Below, piece after piece: positions 15,040 to 25,450 of a DNA stretch of 64,000 nucleotides. The position numbers were made by a program, and so were the translations under genes. The notes under the pieces were generated by a model. It saw nothing but the letters and a program-made list of their open reading frames with translations. It searched no databases and was not told where the DNA came from. Within the stretch, counting starts at the first letter, position 1; each line of letters opens with the position of its first letter. Source of the stretch: Globodera rostochiensis (lineage: Eukaryota > Nematoda > Chromadorea > Rhabditida > Heteroderidae); NCBI GenBank assembly GCA_018350325.1, contig JAEVLN010000005.1:1126142-1190141 (forward strand), read 5' to 3'.

Positions 15040-15872
15040 ATGGAACTATTATTAATAATATTTCTTTTAATAGAAATTCTTCAACTTCACAATTTGGAAG
15101 GATCAAAGGCAGAAAAGCTTCAACTGCGTGTTCTTTGTGAAAAGGCAAATCCGCGTCGAGAAATTAAAATTGTTTTGGACGTTATTTATAAGAAAAATGA
15201 TGAACAATTTCAAACCGTACATCAAAATATAAAAAATGGCCACGCTTTTAACATTTTTGTTTCAAAAAATGTTGACCAAGACAAATATATTCTTCGTTTT
15301 TATGTCTTAACAAATCCGATGGACAATGAATTTGTGAACGATAAAAATCCGGCTGATAATAGGCCATATATTGTTGACAATTTCGCGATAGATGACATTC
15401 GATCAATGCTCAGAACCGCCGAAGTTGTGCTGTTCAAGCCGAACTTTTCGACTCGATTTGTCATCAATTTGGGCAGTGCCGACCCGCCCGAGCTTCTGTA
15501 CTGGAACAGAAGAATTTTTGTTGATGCAAAAAATGATTCAGGCAATTATCACGCATTTTTATATGCTATCGTAAACAAAAATCGGCGCAAAAGTAATTCG
15601 AAAGATGAAAAAGTTCTTTTGGGATATGCTCCGTTTGTGAAAATGGGCGATGAAAATGCATCGACCTCACAACAACAGCAGGCAAAGAATTTTATTTATA
15701 AATATTCAAAATTTAATTTAAATCTTTTCAGTTCACGGAATACCAAATATCAATTCCTGTAAATCTGACTCGCTTTTTTAAACATAAAATATTGCTTCTT
15801 GACATGGTTATTTATCAATATGAAGAGGTTTATTTTAAAACATTTAAATTAATACCACAAAATATAAAATAA
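15040..15872 (+). CDS. Secreted protein, unknown family, with a GC-AG intron
   Basis: Exons 15040-15681 and 15732-15872 give about 260 residues. The N-terminus (MELLLIIFLLIEILQLHNLEG) is a signal peptide, and an acceptor-like TTTTAG sits five bases upstream of the ATG, as expected for trans-splicing. The only way to keep the frame is a 50-base intron with a GC donor (CAG|GCAAAG) and a TTTTCAG acceptor. Reading through instead ends in a short low-complexity tail, whereas the spliced frame stays open for 46 more codons with balanced composition (starting FTEYQISIPVNLTRFF). The mature part has alternating hydrophobic/polar stretches suggesting a beta-rich domain. There are few cysteines and I do not recognise it. 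Confidence 0.7.
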
Positions 15873-15970
15873 TTGAATCGTATTAAAAAACAAATTAAAA
15901 TATAACATTAACGTTTTATGAACAATTCAGAGTGATTAGTTCAAAAATGAATTAAAAAAACTAATTTTAG

Positions 15971-16927
15971 AGCATTTATTTCATAAACAAGCTGAGCAAT
16001 TCTAAAGAACCACATGAAGATAAAACCTGTTCAATATGTTTAGATAACATAGAAATTGAAGAAAAAATTGTAAAATTACATGGAGAAAATGGCAACAATT
16101 TAATGGTACTATTTAAAATATTTAAAATTTTTGCATAATAAAACAATTTTAGCACATATTCCATAGCAATTGCATCAACACATGGTTTTCAATAATTTTA
16201 ATTAATAATAACAAAAATTTAATTTTCCCAGGTTTGAACGTCTTGAGAAACTTATTTGTCCATTTTGCAAACAAGAACCAAAAAATATAATGGTAAAATT
16301 TATGGGGCAAGTCGGAATTGAGTCCAAATTTGCCTTTTTGTTAATAAATTTTGAAATAATACACAAAAAAACAATGGAATTTCAATTATTCTAATTGAGT
16401 TTTGTTTCATCTTTTAGTCAATTAGTTTTCCTCCAATATTTGATGTTTCGTCGAAATTATTTCCAAATTGGAACATGAACCCAGTGGCCGAATTATTTCG
16501 CATTGCAAATGGGCACGAAAGCGAAGAAAACAATTTTAAACGAAGTCAAGCGGGACATGCGATTAAAGAAATATTACATTTTTTAAATGAAATTGTGGAA
16601 AAATTGAAACATTTGCTGAGAGAAAATGAATTCCATAATATTATTCCAATGTTGGACGAAACATTTTTTGAGTTGGGGGCTAAAGGATTTGTGGAAAATC
16701 CTATCGTTGAGAATATTCGAAAAAAGTTTGAGAAAATTGCCATTAATCAACAAAATTTACAAGAAAATATTATTATGGCAAAAAAGGTGTTATGCAAAAT
16801 TAGACTATTCAGAATTGTTCCAATTTCGTATGCAAATCACGCAGTTGAAAATTTAAAAATTATATTCGAGGAAAAAGAACCAAAAACATTTCAAAACAAG
16901 AAAAGCTTGAATAAACCTCTAAGCTAA
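15971..16927 (+). CDS. RING-H2 zinc-finger protein, probable E3 ubiquitin ligase
   Basis: Exons 15971-16105, 16153-16184, 16232-16292 and 16418-16927 join in consistent phases. The spliced product carries a RING-H2 finger: CSICLDNIE, then HIFHSNCINTWFERLEKL, then CPFCKQE. This fits C-x2-C ... H-x2-H-x2-C ... C-x2-C with the typical W and CPxC. The third ligand (normally Cys just before xHxFH) is not obvious; the residues there read LM at an exon junction. RING domains recruit E2 enzymes for ubiquitin transfer. The last exon encodes a helical 170-residue C-terminal part rich in Lys, Glu and Asn. The 5' end is unsolved: no in-frame ATG exists in the first exon, so an upstream exon (possibly near 15918) is missing from this model. 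A 156-base piece of the last exon is duplicated at 27.9 kb. Confidence 0.72.
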
Positions 16928-17525
16928 TTGATTTTATTTATTCCATTTTGTAATTCTGCTGTTATTTGATAAAAGTGAATTTATTTTCTAATTTTTTAAT
17001 ATTAACTTCCCAGTCTTCATCAGGAATGAGCTGCATTTAAATATTCCCATCCTTTGTCAATTTGGTTTAGATCATTATTGAAAAGTCAAAAGTTGAGCTT
17101 TGTTTCCTTAACTAATACTTTAAGTTTAATTGTTGTGATTAATGGGTGCTACGGAAAAGTCATTTATATGTTTTTTTGTGTAATTTAAAACTCGTCTTGG
17201 TTTTAAAACTTTTAATTTGTTTTATCGTTGCGCGTCTTTATGTAGGTACAGGTAATGAATGCGTGATTAACCCGCTGATGACAGAAATTAATTTCTTTAA
17301 ATTTATTGGTAAATTAGTTAATAAATTTTATTTTGGGTATAAATAAAAAAAATCCGCAACGTTTTAATAATTAGTCTGTTCCAAAAAAAAGATTAAATTT
17401 AGTTGCTTCCTTTGCTTTCTCAATTCTGTCACGACTTCAGACTTCAAGTACCGTCGTCATCCAAGAGATAAGCAAGACTAAATAATAATAAAAATTGGAT
17501 TTTGGCACGAGTGTTATAGTTAAAA
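16928..17525. other. Intergenic, no gene seen
   Basis: AT-rich; only short open stretches with poor composition. It separates the convergent RING gene and the Ly6-like gene. Confidence 0.45.
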
Positions 17526-18082
17526 TTATAAGAAAATTAGGCATTTACTTATATACTTTGTTAACTTTTTAGTATTATATTTACATTCAAAACCCAGCAA
17601 AACGGCAGTGAGCGGCACAACTCCAAAAGCATCACTTTTCTTTGGCGGTTCAGCAGGTTCAGTCTTACCAGAGATGTTCAACACGGCGCCATCTTTGTTG
17701 CACCCATCTTCTGTGCAATGATAGCAAATTCCTTTCATTGGAGCGTTGCACACCACTTGGGCACCGCAACTCGTGCTTTTTGCACAATAATTGAGGGAAA
17801 CATAATCGTCACCGTTAGCTAAACACCATTGTTGATCACTTTTAAGTTGTTTTTCTTACCATATTGGCACTTCCAAGTATGGCACCCTTGCCAGTCGATA
17901 CATTCAAATTTGTGATTCGCACTGAAACCATCAAGCACATGCGACAATGTCATAATCTCCGGAGAGTAGTTACCAGCTGAACGAATGGTGACATAACATT
18001 GATTCCCCTCAATATTGGGACGCAAAAGTGTGGAAAGCAAGAACAGCAGCGCAAAGATGTCAAATTTGCACATTAGTCGCAT
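17526..18082 (-). CDS. Ly6/uPAR-like cysteine-rich secreted protein, paralog A
   Basis: Exons 18082-17860 and 17818-17526, with a 41-base intron, give about 171 residues. It has an N-terminal signal peptide, then CYVTIRS, VLDGFSANHKFECIDWQGC and further cysteines. Exon 2 ends the cysteine domain with CYHCTEDGCN, the C-x2-D-x-CN-type ending typical of three-finger Ly6/uPAR folds. A weakly hydrophobic segment (FGVVPLTAVLLGF) near the C-terminus could be a GPI-anchor signal, but charged residues follow it, so this is uncertain. The protein shares exon structure and the motifs TIRS, GF-x-ANH and DGCN with the gene at 27.0-27.4 kb. Start choice: the first Met (18082) or the Met four codons later. 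Confidence 0.75.
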
Positions 18083-18240
18083 CGAATTGCTTTGTTAAGA
18101 AGCGGGACAATTAGCAGAGATTGAATCTAATTCTCAAAATATATGGATATAAAATTAAGTTAAAAAATATTCTCTCAATGAAATTCTAATATTTAAAAGA
18201 ATTTTGTGTAAACTGTTTCCGATTTTCCAAACTAAACTGA

Positions 18241-18280
18241 GAGCTGATGAAGTCAAACGATGTGATTGTTGATGATTCAT
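18241..18280 (-). promoter_or_regulatory. Conserved upstream element of Ly6-like gene A
   Basis: Plus-strand GAGCTGATGAAGTCAA, ten bases, then TGTTGATGATTCAT. Nearly the same arrangement lies upstream of paralog B (27578-27614). It is about 160 bases upstream of the ATG in gene orientation. It may be a shared control element or simply duplicated upstream DNA. Confidence 0.5.
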
Positions 18281-18924
18281 TCGTTCGTCAGCAACGTCGG
18301 AATATTATATTTTTAATCAAATTGGAATGTGAGAGGGGATTCGCCGGTCACACAACCGTTTTTTATTCGAGCTTCTGGAATGTAAAAATAAGTATTTTAG
18401 AAAAAAAATAAGAACGAAGTCATCAGCTAAAAGATGAAAAATCTCCAAAATTTCTTATAAACGAATGACCCCATATTTATTCAAATCGGGTGGGTATCAA
18501 TCACACTGAAATTGGCTGATGCTTGTGCGCTGCATTTGGCCTAGGGCCACCATTCTGTAAACAGAGAAAAGGAAAGAGGGGAAGCTTGGACTCGGGGATG
18601 GCCATGGATACAATTTTTTCCGGATATATGCGGTCTTTATATCCGTATCCGTTTGTATCCGTCATCCGTCTCATTTTTCGAAAAATTCCATATTCAATCT
18701 GCGGATATTCGCGATAATCATTAAGGGTGTAAATTTAGTCCCGGTTGGTCCCGGCGGGATCAAAAACCGGTACCGGGACCATATTTTCGAAAAAGTCACA
18801 CCCAAATCAGGAAAAAAACATTTTTGTTATTTGAATAAATGCATTCGTTTCAAAAAATATTATAAAAACATTGGTACTCAAATAGGGGTATGCGCAGATA
18901 TCCGCGGATACCCCTGCTGGTGAC
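18281..18924. repeat. Decayed inverted-repeat transposon fragments
   Basis: 18600-18720 is rich in ATATCCG/CGGATA motifs like the element at 44925-45858. 18722-18800 (TTAGTCCCGGTTGGTCCCGG) resembles the end of the element at 38534-39745. 18890-18915 again has CCGCGGATA. No coding sequence is seen. Confidence 0.6.
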
Positions 18925-19677
18925 TAGTCTGCACGAGACCCAAAATTCCCCGATATTCGAGACTCGATACCGAGACTTGACCCCGAGACTCGATACCGAG
19001 ACTTAACCCCGAGACTCGATTTTCCATATCGTCCATATTTTCCATTTATGTCCATATTTTTCATCCATATTTCGCATTTTAAGCCAAAAAAGTGCGTATT
19101 TTGGCATTTTGCAAAAAATTTGTGATCTTGGCAAGAATTTTTATTTTTTCATTTTCTTAAGAAATTTTTTGACAAAAGCGCAAAATAATCACTAAAGTTC
19201 AAAAAAGTCGTCAAAAATGCCAAAATAGTCAAAAAGTCTAAAAAAGTCGCCAAAACACTTGAAAATTTGGAAATGTATCTAATCAGCAATTTTAACCAGT
19301 GATGAATGAATTTGAAGAATTTTGGGGAAATTTTATATTGAATTTGGAAAAATTTATGTCCATATTTTCAATTTTATGTCCATATTTTGGTGTTTTGTCC
19401 ATATTTTGAATATTTATGTCCATATTTTATGGCCATATTTCACGATTTTATATCCATATTTTTCCGAGCCTTAGTCATTATGTATTTTTCAAGTCTTTAA
19501 GCTCAGAATTGTAATGAATTCTCACCAAAAATGCTAAAAAAACTAAATAAACACCAGTGTAAAAAAATCTCGATTTTCGAGACCAAGTACCCGATACTCG
19601 ATACCGAGACCGATACCCAAAAAACCCGAGACTTTTCTCGAGTCGATACTCGATACCGAGACTCTCGTGCAGCACTA
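18925..19677. mobile_element. Inverted-repeat element with CTGCACGAGA termini
   Basis: The left end TAGTCTGCACGAGACCC and the reverse complement of the right end (TAGTGCTGCACGAGAGTC) match with one indel. Both ends carry repeated GAGACTCGATACCGAGAC units in opposite orientation. The middle contains many TCCATATTTT-like copies. No flanking duplication was found, so the boundaries are approximate. A portion near 19255-19400 is related, in reverse orientation, to 49020-49140. Confidence 0.65.
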
Positions 19678-20467
19678 CGAAATACCAGCCTTTTGATCTA
19701 ACCCATTAAACACAAAGGAGCATAGAATTTCACAGCCCATGGCAAACAGTAAACTTCGGAGGTAAATTGAGAAACATTGGCACAAAACTCTATGGAAATT
19801 GGTAATCAAAATTTTTAATGAATTGTAAACAAATAAAAAATGTACTTTGACGAAATCCATAGAATTTATAGCTCAGCTTCGGCCGCCTTTCAAATGTTTT
19901 CCAGCACGGCCGAGGCTTTTTTGTCCAAAGCATCTAATGATCTTACACCTTACCAATTAGCAACCGACAGTGCGTTTACACACGACGCTCGAGAACGAAT
20001 TGTCCTATTGATTAATGACACCCGAGGCTAGGCCTAAGCCTATGCAATCGATTGCTTAGGCCTTAGGGTCCATGCAAGCAAAACGAGCCGTATTAAGCTT
20101 GAAAATTGGAATCTGAAATAAAAGTTTTAAATCTTGAAGGACTTACGAAATAAATATTCTGACTCCTTTAACGATATAATCAGCGGACACTCGCGGGGAA
20201 CGATTTAAAAAAATGCGCGCCCATAGGGCAAAGACCCACAAGCGTTTGATAGATAATAGCAGCTGTATTTCCATTTCCGTAAGTGTCTCATTTCATACAT
20301 TTATTTAATTTTTTTTGAATAGTTCTGTTGATAAGATCAATAATCTTTTTTTTAAGCGAAATTTGCGCAACTTTTGGCACACTAGATTTTAACAAAATAT
20401 TTTTAATTCGGAAATGATATTTAATAACATAATGTTGTATTCTCTAACTTTTTTAATCAGATTATCC
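19678..20467. other. Intergenic, no supported gene
   Basis: A 63-codon open frame at 19840-20031 is Ser/Ala-rich and has no clear splice context. I cannot call it a gene. Confidence 0.35.
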
Positions 20468-20815
20468 TCACAAAATCTCGTCCATAATTTTATCCTCCAT
20501 TCTCCATTTTCTGCTGCTGGCGATCAGCCCCACGGGCCATCCCAATTGGAAACTGCTCCAACTCCATCTGCCGCGTTTACAGCGAGTGCATCGTCGCGCA
20601 ATGCGTTGGGCACGGCTTAAAACCTTTGAATCCGGTGCGGGCTTCAAATCGCTATAAAGAGACAACAATTTATTTTTATTGGAGACAGAAGCTGCGATTG
20701 GATTTTGTATATCATATTGTAATAAGCCTAATTTAGCCGCCAGCCCGTGTCCGGAAGGCAGTGGCAGCAGCCAAAGCAAAAGGTCCATTGGAATGAACAT
20801 GAAGCATGACGTCAT
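20468..20815 (-). CDS. Possible secreted protein exon (weak)
   Basis: An open frame of about 115 codons starts with MTSCFMFIPMDLLLWLLPLP, a plausible signal peptide, then a Lys/Asp/Pro-rich part and a basic Arg/Trp-rich end. The last third is also open in other frames and may be non-coding or spliced differently. No family recognised. Confidence 0.3.
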   Translation of the reverse strand: MTSCFMFIPMDLLLWLLPLPSGHGLAAKLGLLQYDIQNPIAASVSNKNKLLSLYSDLKPAPDSKVLSRAQRIARRCTRCKRGRWSWSSFQLGWPVGLIASSRKWRMEDKIMDEIL

Positions 20816-21261
20816 TTGAATAATTTGGCGCTCATTCAAAATACATTGAACAAATTCTCTTATTTGTAAGTCGCTTTTTCAGACCTAAATTTGTGTGAAA
20901 ATAGCTAAAATTTCAAAAAGTTTATTCGTTTTTTTCCCTTAAATTTGTTTTGTCTAGAATAAAACAAATATTCATTCAAATATCGAATATCGCAGTGTTT
21001 TTATAATTTATTAATGTCAGCCTGTACAAGGCTGCTGGTTGGTGTACATCACAAAAACTCGTCCAACTAATTTTATCATAAGACTATTTGGCCTGTTTCC
21101 CATGTGCGTTTCATAAAAAATTCTTTGTATAAAAGGAGGGGCGTCAATAACGAATATTTAAAATGATGCCATTTTCTTAAACAGTTTTTTACTTAAATAT
21201 ATTTATGCTAAAATATAATTATTTTAAATTTGATTTTCAGAAAATATCATCCGTATTAATC
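20816..21261. other. Intergenic and upstream region of secreted coiled-coil gene
   Basis: AT-rich, no gene. TTTTCAG at 21234-21240 shortly before the ATG is a likely trans-splice acceptor. Confidence 0.45.
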
Positions 21262-22052
21262 ATGTTCACCATCATCAGCATTTTTATTTTGTTGTTATCC
21301 GGCGGTACTTTGTCGCCAACAGTCGCAACTCCAAACCAAGAAGATGAAAGGTCTGCTAAATACGATTAATCGCTTAAGATTATATAAAATTTTTTAATTT
21401 TATTATTTATATACGATTTAATCATTAAGTGCTTCGCGATCAGATTCAGTGGGTTCCGACAATTCTGATAGCACTTTTTCCGTTAGCCAAGTTTATGCCG
21501 AGCTTTATCCTCCAATCAAAGCTTCAAATGCTGCCAATTCGGTATGGCCTAAACACAATTAAATTGCTTTATTTAACAATTTTATTCTCATCTAATAATC
21601 TCACTTCATTATATAAATTTATTAGCCTCAATTAAAACGCTTTCCTTAACCCAAAAAGCCCGGGGGTAATAGTTTAGAAAATAATAAATTTTAACTTTTA
21701 CTATTAAAACAATTTCAGGGCAATTCAACTTTTTTCAACGACCAACAACTGCTACAAAAATCATTGTCCTTCAAAACACCAAAAACGATAAATAGTCGAA
21801 TTAATTTATTACAGGAATCGTTCAAAAACAGCAGAAACCTTAGCTTGAAAAGAGATATTGAAGAAAAGAAAAAACTTTTAGATGAAAAACTCGAAAATTG
21901 GTTCAGTAGCACAAAGAATAAAGGCAAAAATGGTAATTATTTTTATATTTAAACAAATAACTATTAATTTAGGCGAAAACGACGCGAAAATGCGCAATAT
22001 TCTCACCGATTGGTACATTGAACATTCCCAACAGAAGCTGCTAAACGCGTAA
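21262..22052 (+). CDS. Secreted Ser/Asn/Lys-rich coiled-coil protein, unknown family
   Basis: Exons 21262-21350, 21430-21541, 21719-21932 and 21973-22052 join in frame to 164 residues. Residues 1-22 (MFTIISIFILLLSGGTLS...) are a signal peptide. Then comes a Ser/Asp/Asn-rich spacer, a segment ending VYAELYPPIK, and a basic helical region (heptads round KRDIEEKKKLLDEKLENW). It ends in a short amphipathic tail. No cysteine is seen after the signal peptide. All introns are 40-180 bases with standard borders. The function is unknown; small size, secretion and lack of known domain make it a candidate effector only by analogy. Confidence 0.7.
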
Positions 22053-22487
22053 TGAATTCAAAATAAATGCGAGTGAGGAGAAAGAAGTCTGCTCACTCTT
22101 CTGCTGATCACCTGCTGCTGCTGGATGTTGTGATGCTAAAAAGACGAAATAATTTAAGCATTTGATCAGTATCTGATTTATTTGTTTGAAACATTAATTT
22201 ATTCTTTCTCTGTATAAAACTTTGTGCTCGAGAGTCTAGGTCTCGGATTTTTAGTCTTAACGGCAACCGGATATAATCGATGCACCAAAAAATGGACTGA
22301 TCTAGGTGATTGAACAAAATTTTCGATTGAAATTTAAGGATGTTATAACGCGTTGGAATAATATCCTGCATTTTATGGATAATGTTTTAGTATAAAAATT
22401 TAAAATCGCAAAAAAAAAATTCGAAATTTTTCGGTCTCGAATCGAGAAATTTCTCGGTTGTTGACGGTATAATTCAGTGATTTACAC
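22053..22487. other. Intergenic, no gene seen
   Basis: A purine-rich patch lies around 22070-22125; the rest is AT-rich with no supported exon. Confidence 0.4.
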
Positions 22488-22733
22488 TAGAGACCGGCCA
22501 AACCGGTTTTCGGGACCGGGATTGGACTCCTGGTTAAAATTCCGATCCCGCTAGATTTCCAAGATTGAGAAATTCTCAAAATTGCCTGAGGCGCCGTCGA
22601 GAAATAAATTCGGGTTGTTAAAAAAAAGAAGAGATCAATCAATCCTTGCGGAAGCTCGATTACGCGGGATTGGAGAATGCTCGGCGGGATCCCGAGAAAC
22701 TCACGACGTGATCTCGATCCCGTCCGGTCTCTA
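22488..22733. mobile_element. Short inverted-repeat element, TAGAGACCGG ends
   Basis: About 246 bases. It begins TAGAGACCGGCCAAACCGG and ends ...CCGTCCGGTCTCTA, so the terminal ten bases are inverted copies. The interior has CGGGAT-type motifs, including TCGATCCCGTCCGG. No exact flanking repeat was found. Confidence 0.6.
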
Positions 22734-22750
22734 AAATGATTCTGCCAAAA

Positions 22751-23012
22751 TTTCACAGTTGAGGGTTATGTCACACCGCTGGGAGAAAAAATCAACAGTT
22801 TGCCGGTTGATCCGCCGTTGGCCCGTATGCTAATCGATTCGGCGAAGTTGTGCTGTTCCGAGGAAGTGATCAGCATCTGCGCAATGCTTTCCGCCCCAAA
22901 TCGCCCTACGGCGGATGGTATGGCAAACGCCAAGCCGGCTTTGGCCCATCTGCTGGAAGCGGTGGTGGAAATGGTGGCACTTTTGGCAATGAATTTGAAT
23001 AAAAAAGATTAA
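22751..23012 (+). pseudogene. DEAH-box RNA helicase fragment (HA2 region)
   Basis: One open frame reads EGYVTPLGEKINSLPVDPPL then ARMLIDSAKLCCSEEVISIC and AMLSAPN. This is a clear match to the winged-helix/HA2 part of DEAH helicases (TPLGxxMAxxPLDPxLxxMLxxS....CSEExLxIxAMLS). No other helicase motif is found nearby, and the following sequence does not continue the family. Beyond about 22880 a second frame is Gly-rich (GGWYGKRQAGFGPSAGSGGG...) and ends at about 23001, so a frameshift or exon junction may be present. I read it as a dispersed gene fragment. Confidence 0.6.
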
Positions 23013-23880
23013 CAATTCACAATTAAATAACGAATAATAGCCCAACAGAAAATAAAATGCTTGCGGGCGGAGGGGGGCGTGCGTGTTCTCTTTTAATTGC
23101 CAACTTTCTCTGCTCTTTGTCAGCAAGGAAAGGAAAGAGGGCGCAGAAAATGGAAATATTCTTTAATGGGAGTTTAGAGAAAGAGATATTAGACACTGGG
23201 AAGGAGAAAGAAGCTATACAAAAAGAGAAACACAAGGGATTTCAGCCCTCTTTCTTCCCCTTTTTTGCAACCCATAAAGTCAAATATTTTCACAAATAAC
23301 CATAAATCACACCTTCAGGTTATCCCTGGTCCCTCTGTATTCGGACGATGAAATCTTTCGCCTTTTACTAAAGGTTTCCGTGCAGGGGGACGTTTATGGG
23401 CTTACCCTAATTTTTGGAAGCGCCTTCTCCAGGGAGGGCGCGCAAAATACTTATGACGATTTCAAAGGATTGTATAAATAACTTCAATTCACTATGGACT
23501 ACTTTCACTTCCCTGTTGTCACATATCGGGATAATGAATCTTTGTTCTCGAGATAAAATGAGGGGGGGGGGGGCAATTGGAGGTGCAGCTTCCCCGATTT
23601 GAGCGAGGAAGTAAGGGGGCTACATATCGGCCAATATGTGTAGAATGAATTGGGTCGGGAACAGAGAGGAGGAGGGACTGCCCCTTAGGATAAAAATGAG
23701 ATGGGAAAGAATGAAAAGTTTGATTAGATTATATATGTCACAAACAGGTGTGTTTTGATCACGTGGTCTTAAAACAGGAATCACTGATCAAAAATAAGAT
23801 TTAGGGGCTCAAAATAAGGGCAATTTTGAACAGTCCAAGGAACTAAAAATATTTTAAATGTTTTTATTCCATAGGACTTT
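23013..23880. other. Intergenic, low-complexity patches
   Basis: Contains G-rich (23065-23085, 23562-23575) and purine-rich stretches. A piece near 23318-23400 is open in one frame (VIPGPSVYSDDEIFRLLLKV), perhaps a stray exon. I cannot place it in a gene. Confidence 0.35.
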
Positions 23881-23909
23881 TTTTATTGCATTTTTATTTA
23901 TAACATTTA

Positions 23910-24935
23910 GACGCCTTTCATTCGGCTAGTTTGGGTGCAGGGTCATCGTCTGCATTTGAACATCGTATCCTGAAGAAATTCCATCTTTTCTGGAACAATT
24001 GAGTAATGCATTAATTCATTGGTTATAATTATAATGCAGAATCGCCGCCTGTTGAACACAAACTGATCATTGACCAGGGAATGTCCATTGAATTTTTGAA
24101 AATGTTTAAAGAAATGTGCTTGATTCTCGAGTCCGAAGATTTCCTATTGTGAGAAACTATTAAAATATTTAATATAACAATTCGTATAAATCATTTTCAG
24201 TTAGACACTGCCGCACAAATTTTCTATATAAGCAGTAAAATTGACAATAAACTTGAGGAAAAACGGCAAAAAATTGGTGAAACTTTGTTCGGAATTGTCA
24301 CTTATTTTTCGAGGGATGAACTGTTGGATGGTGTTGGAGAAGTAAATGCCACAACAACAGTAAATGTTTATTTTTATTTTAACAGATTCAATCTTTTTAA
24401 ACTGATTATTTGTGTTAATTTATAAATTAAACAAAAATCTTAAGGTTAATCGCGATCTTATTATTGTAAAAAAACTGTGTTTGATTGGCATGATTAGGTA
24501 TGTCGACGACAGCATTTCTAAACACCAAAATATCGTAACTGCTTTTTAATAATTTATTTAAATAAAACTTACAATTATTTGATTTTGGTTTAGAGAACAA
24601 GCGTTATTAGGGCACGTCATTTGGCAATGGGGTCAAACGCACTGTGGGACAGAAAGCCGCGTGCATTGAACAGAGCTTTTTGACCGCTGGGGATAATAAC
24701 ATTAATTAACATCGCATCCAGTCGCAAGAAGTAAATTGTTGTAATTATCAATAAAAGTTTTTATTACTTAATTTTATTTTAAGGTCAGACAACTTTTGCT
24801 GGTGGGAATAACTCCGGAAGCGTTGAATGTGTTGGTTTCGTCAAGAATCGAAATAGATGATTGAGAAAATTGAATGGGAGGAAATGAAAATTGGGAAAAA
24901 AAGTTTGCAATTTTTAGATGAACGTGTACAAAATC
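23910..24935 (+). pseudogene. Decayed or unresolved multi-exon coding region
   Basis: Several segments look coding: 24042-24150 (ESPPVEHKLIIDQGMSIEFL...), 24201-24360 (LDTAAQIFYISSKIDNKLEE...), 24783-24861 (VRQLLLVGITPEALNVLVSS...) and 24857-24930. They have splice-like borders, but I could not join them without an in-frame stop or a missing donor; for example, the junction after 24150 has no compatible GT or GC. They may be a pseudogene, or a gene with exons I have misread. No family recognised. Confidence 0.35.
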
Positions 24936-25199
24936 TTAAAATGGTATCTGAAAGTTTTAATTTCAAGCTACAAATCTTTTTTTTAAAAATCATTAAATTT
25001 CTCTTACTAATTCGTAAAACTTCCGGCAATTTAAATGTAGGTTATTTATGATTTTGCATTTATTTTATTAAGATCACCAAACAATTACAATTTTTATTAG
25101 ATGTAATGTTTTAGCATTTACTTTCCTGAGTCAGAGAAAAGAAGAAATAGCATTGCCTCTCTTCCTTTCTCTTCACTTTATAAATGGAAATAAAATCCA

Positions 25200-25450
25200 T
25201 CCAACCGCCGAGGGTCGTGGCGGGCCCTTGTGACCCAGCGAGTAGGGGGCGAAGGCGGACGGTGTGCGGGCGTGCGCCGAACGAGTGTCGTGACCAAGGG
25301 CCGCGTCGGTAGGGGCGGCCCGGGGGAGCCGGGGCCGTCCCGGGCGCGCACAATGAGGAGAGCAACGGCTCAGGCCCGCAAGGGAGCAGGCAAAATCTCC
25401 CGCGCGGTCACAGTGGCTCCGATAGCACTCGCGAGCACGCCACTCAAACG
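25200..25450. other. Isolated GC-rich island
   Basis: About 250 bases of roughly 70% GC inside AT-rich DNA, with blocks such as GGGGCGGCCCGGGGGAGCCG and GGGCGCGCAC. It is open on both strands because stops are rare, so ORFs here are not evidence of a gene. It could be an rDNA-derived piece, foreign DNA or assembly contamination. Confidence 0.5.

Noticed and set aside
19840..20031. 63-codon Ser/Ala-rich open frame
   Set aside because: No partner exons, no signal peptide and no recognised family.
21164..21170. ATGCCA motif upstream of a secreted-protein gene (like the DOG box of cyst-nematode gland genes)
   Set aside because: A single hexamer is expected by chance and the motif is not enriched upstream of the other secreted genes here.
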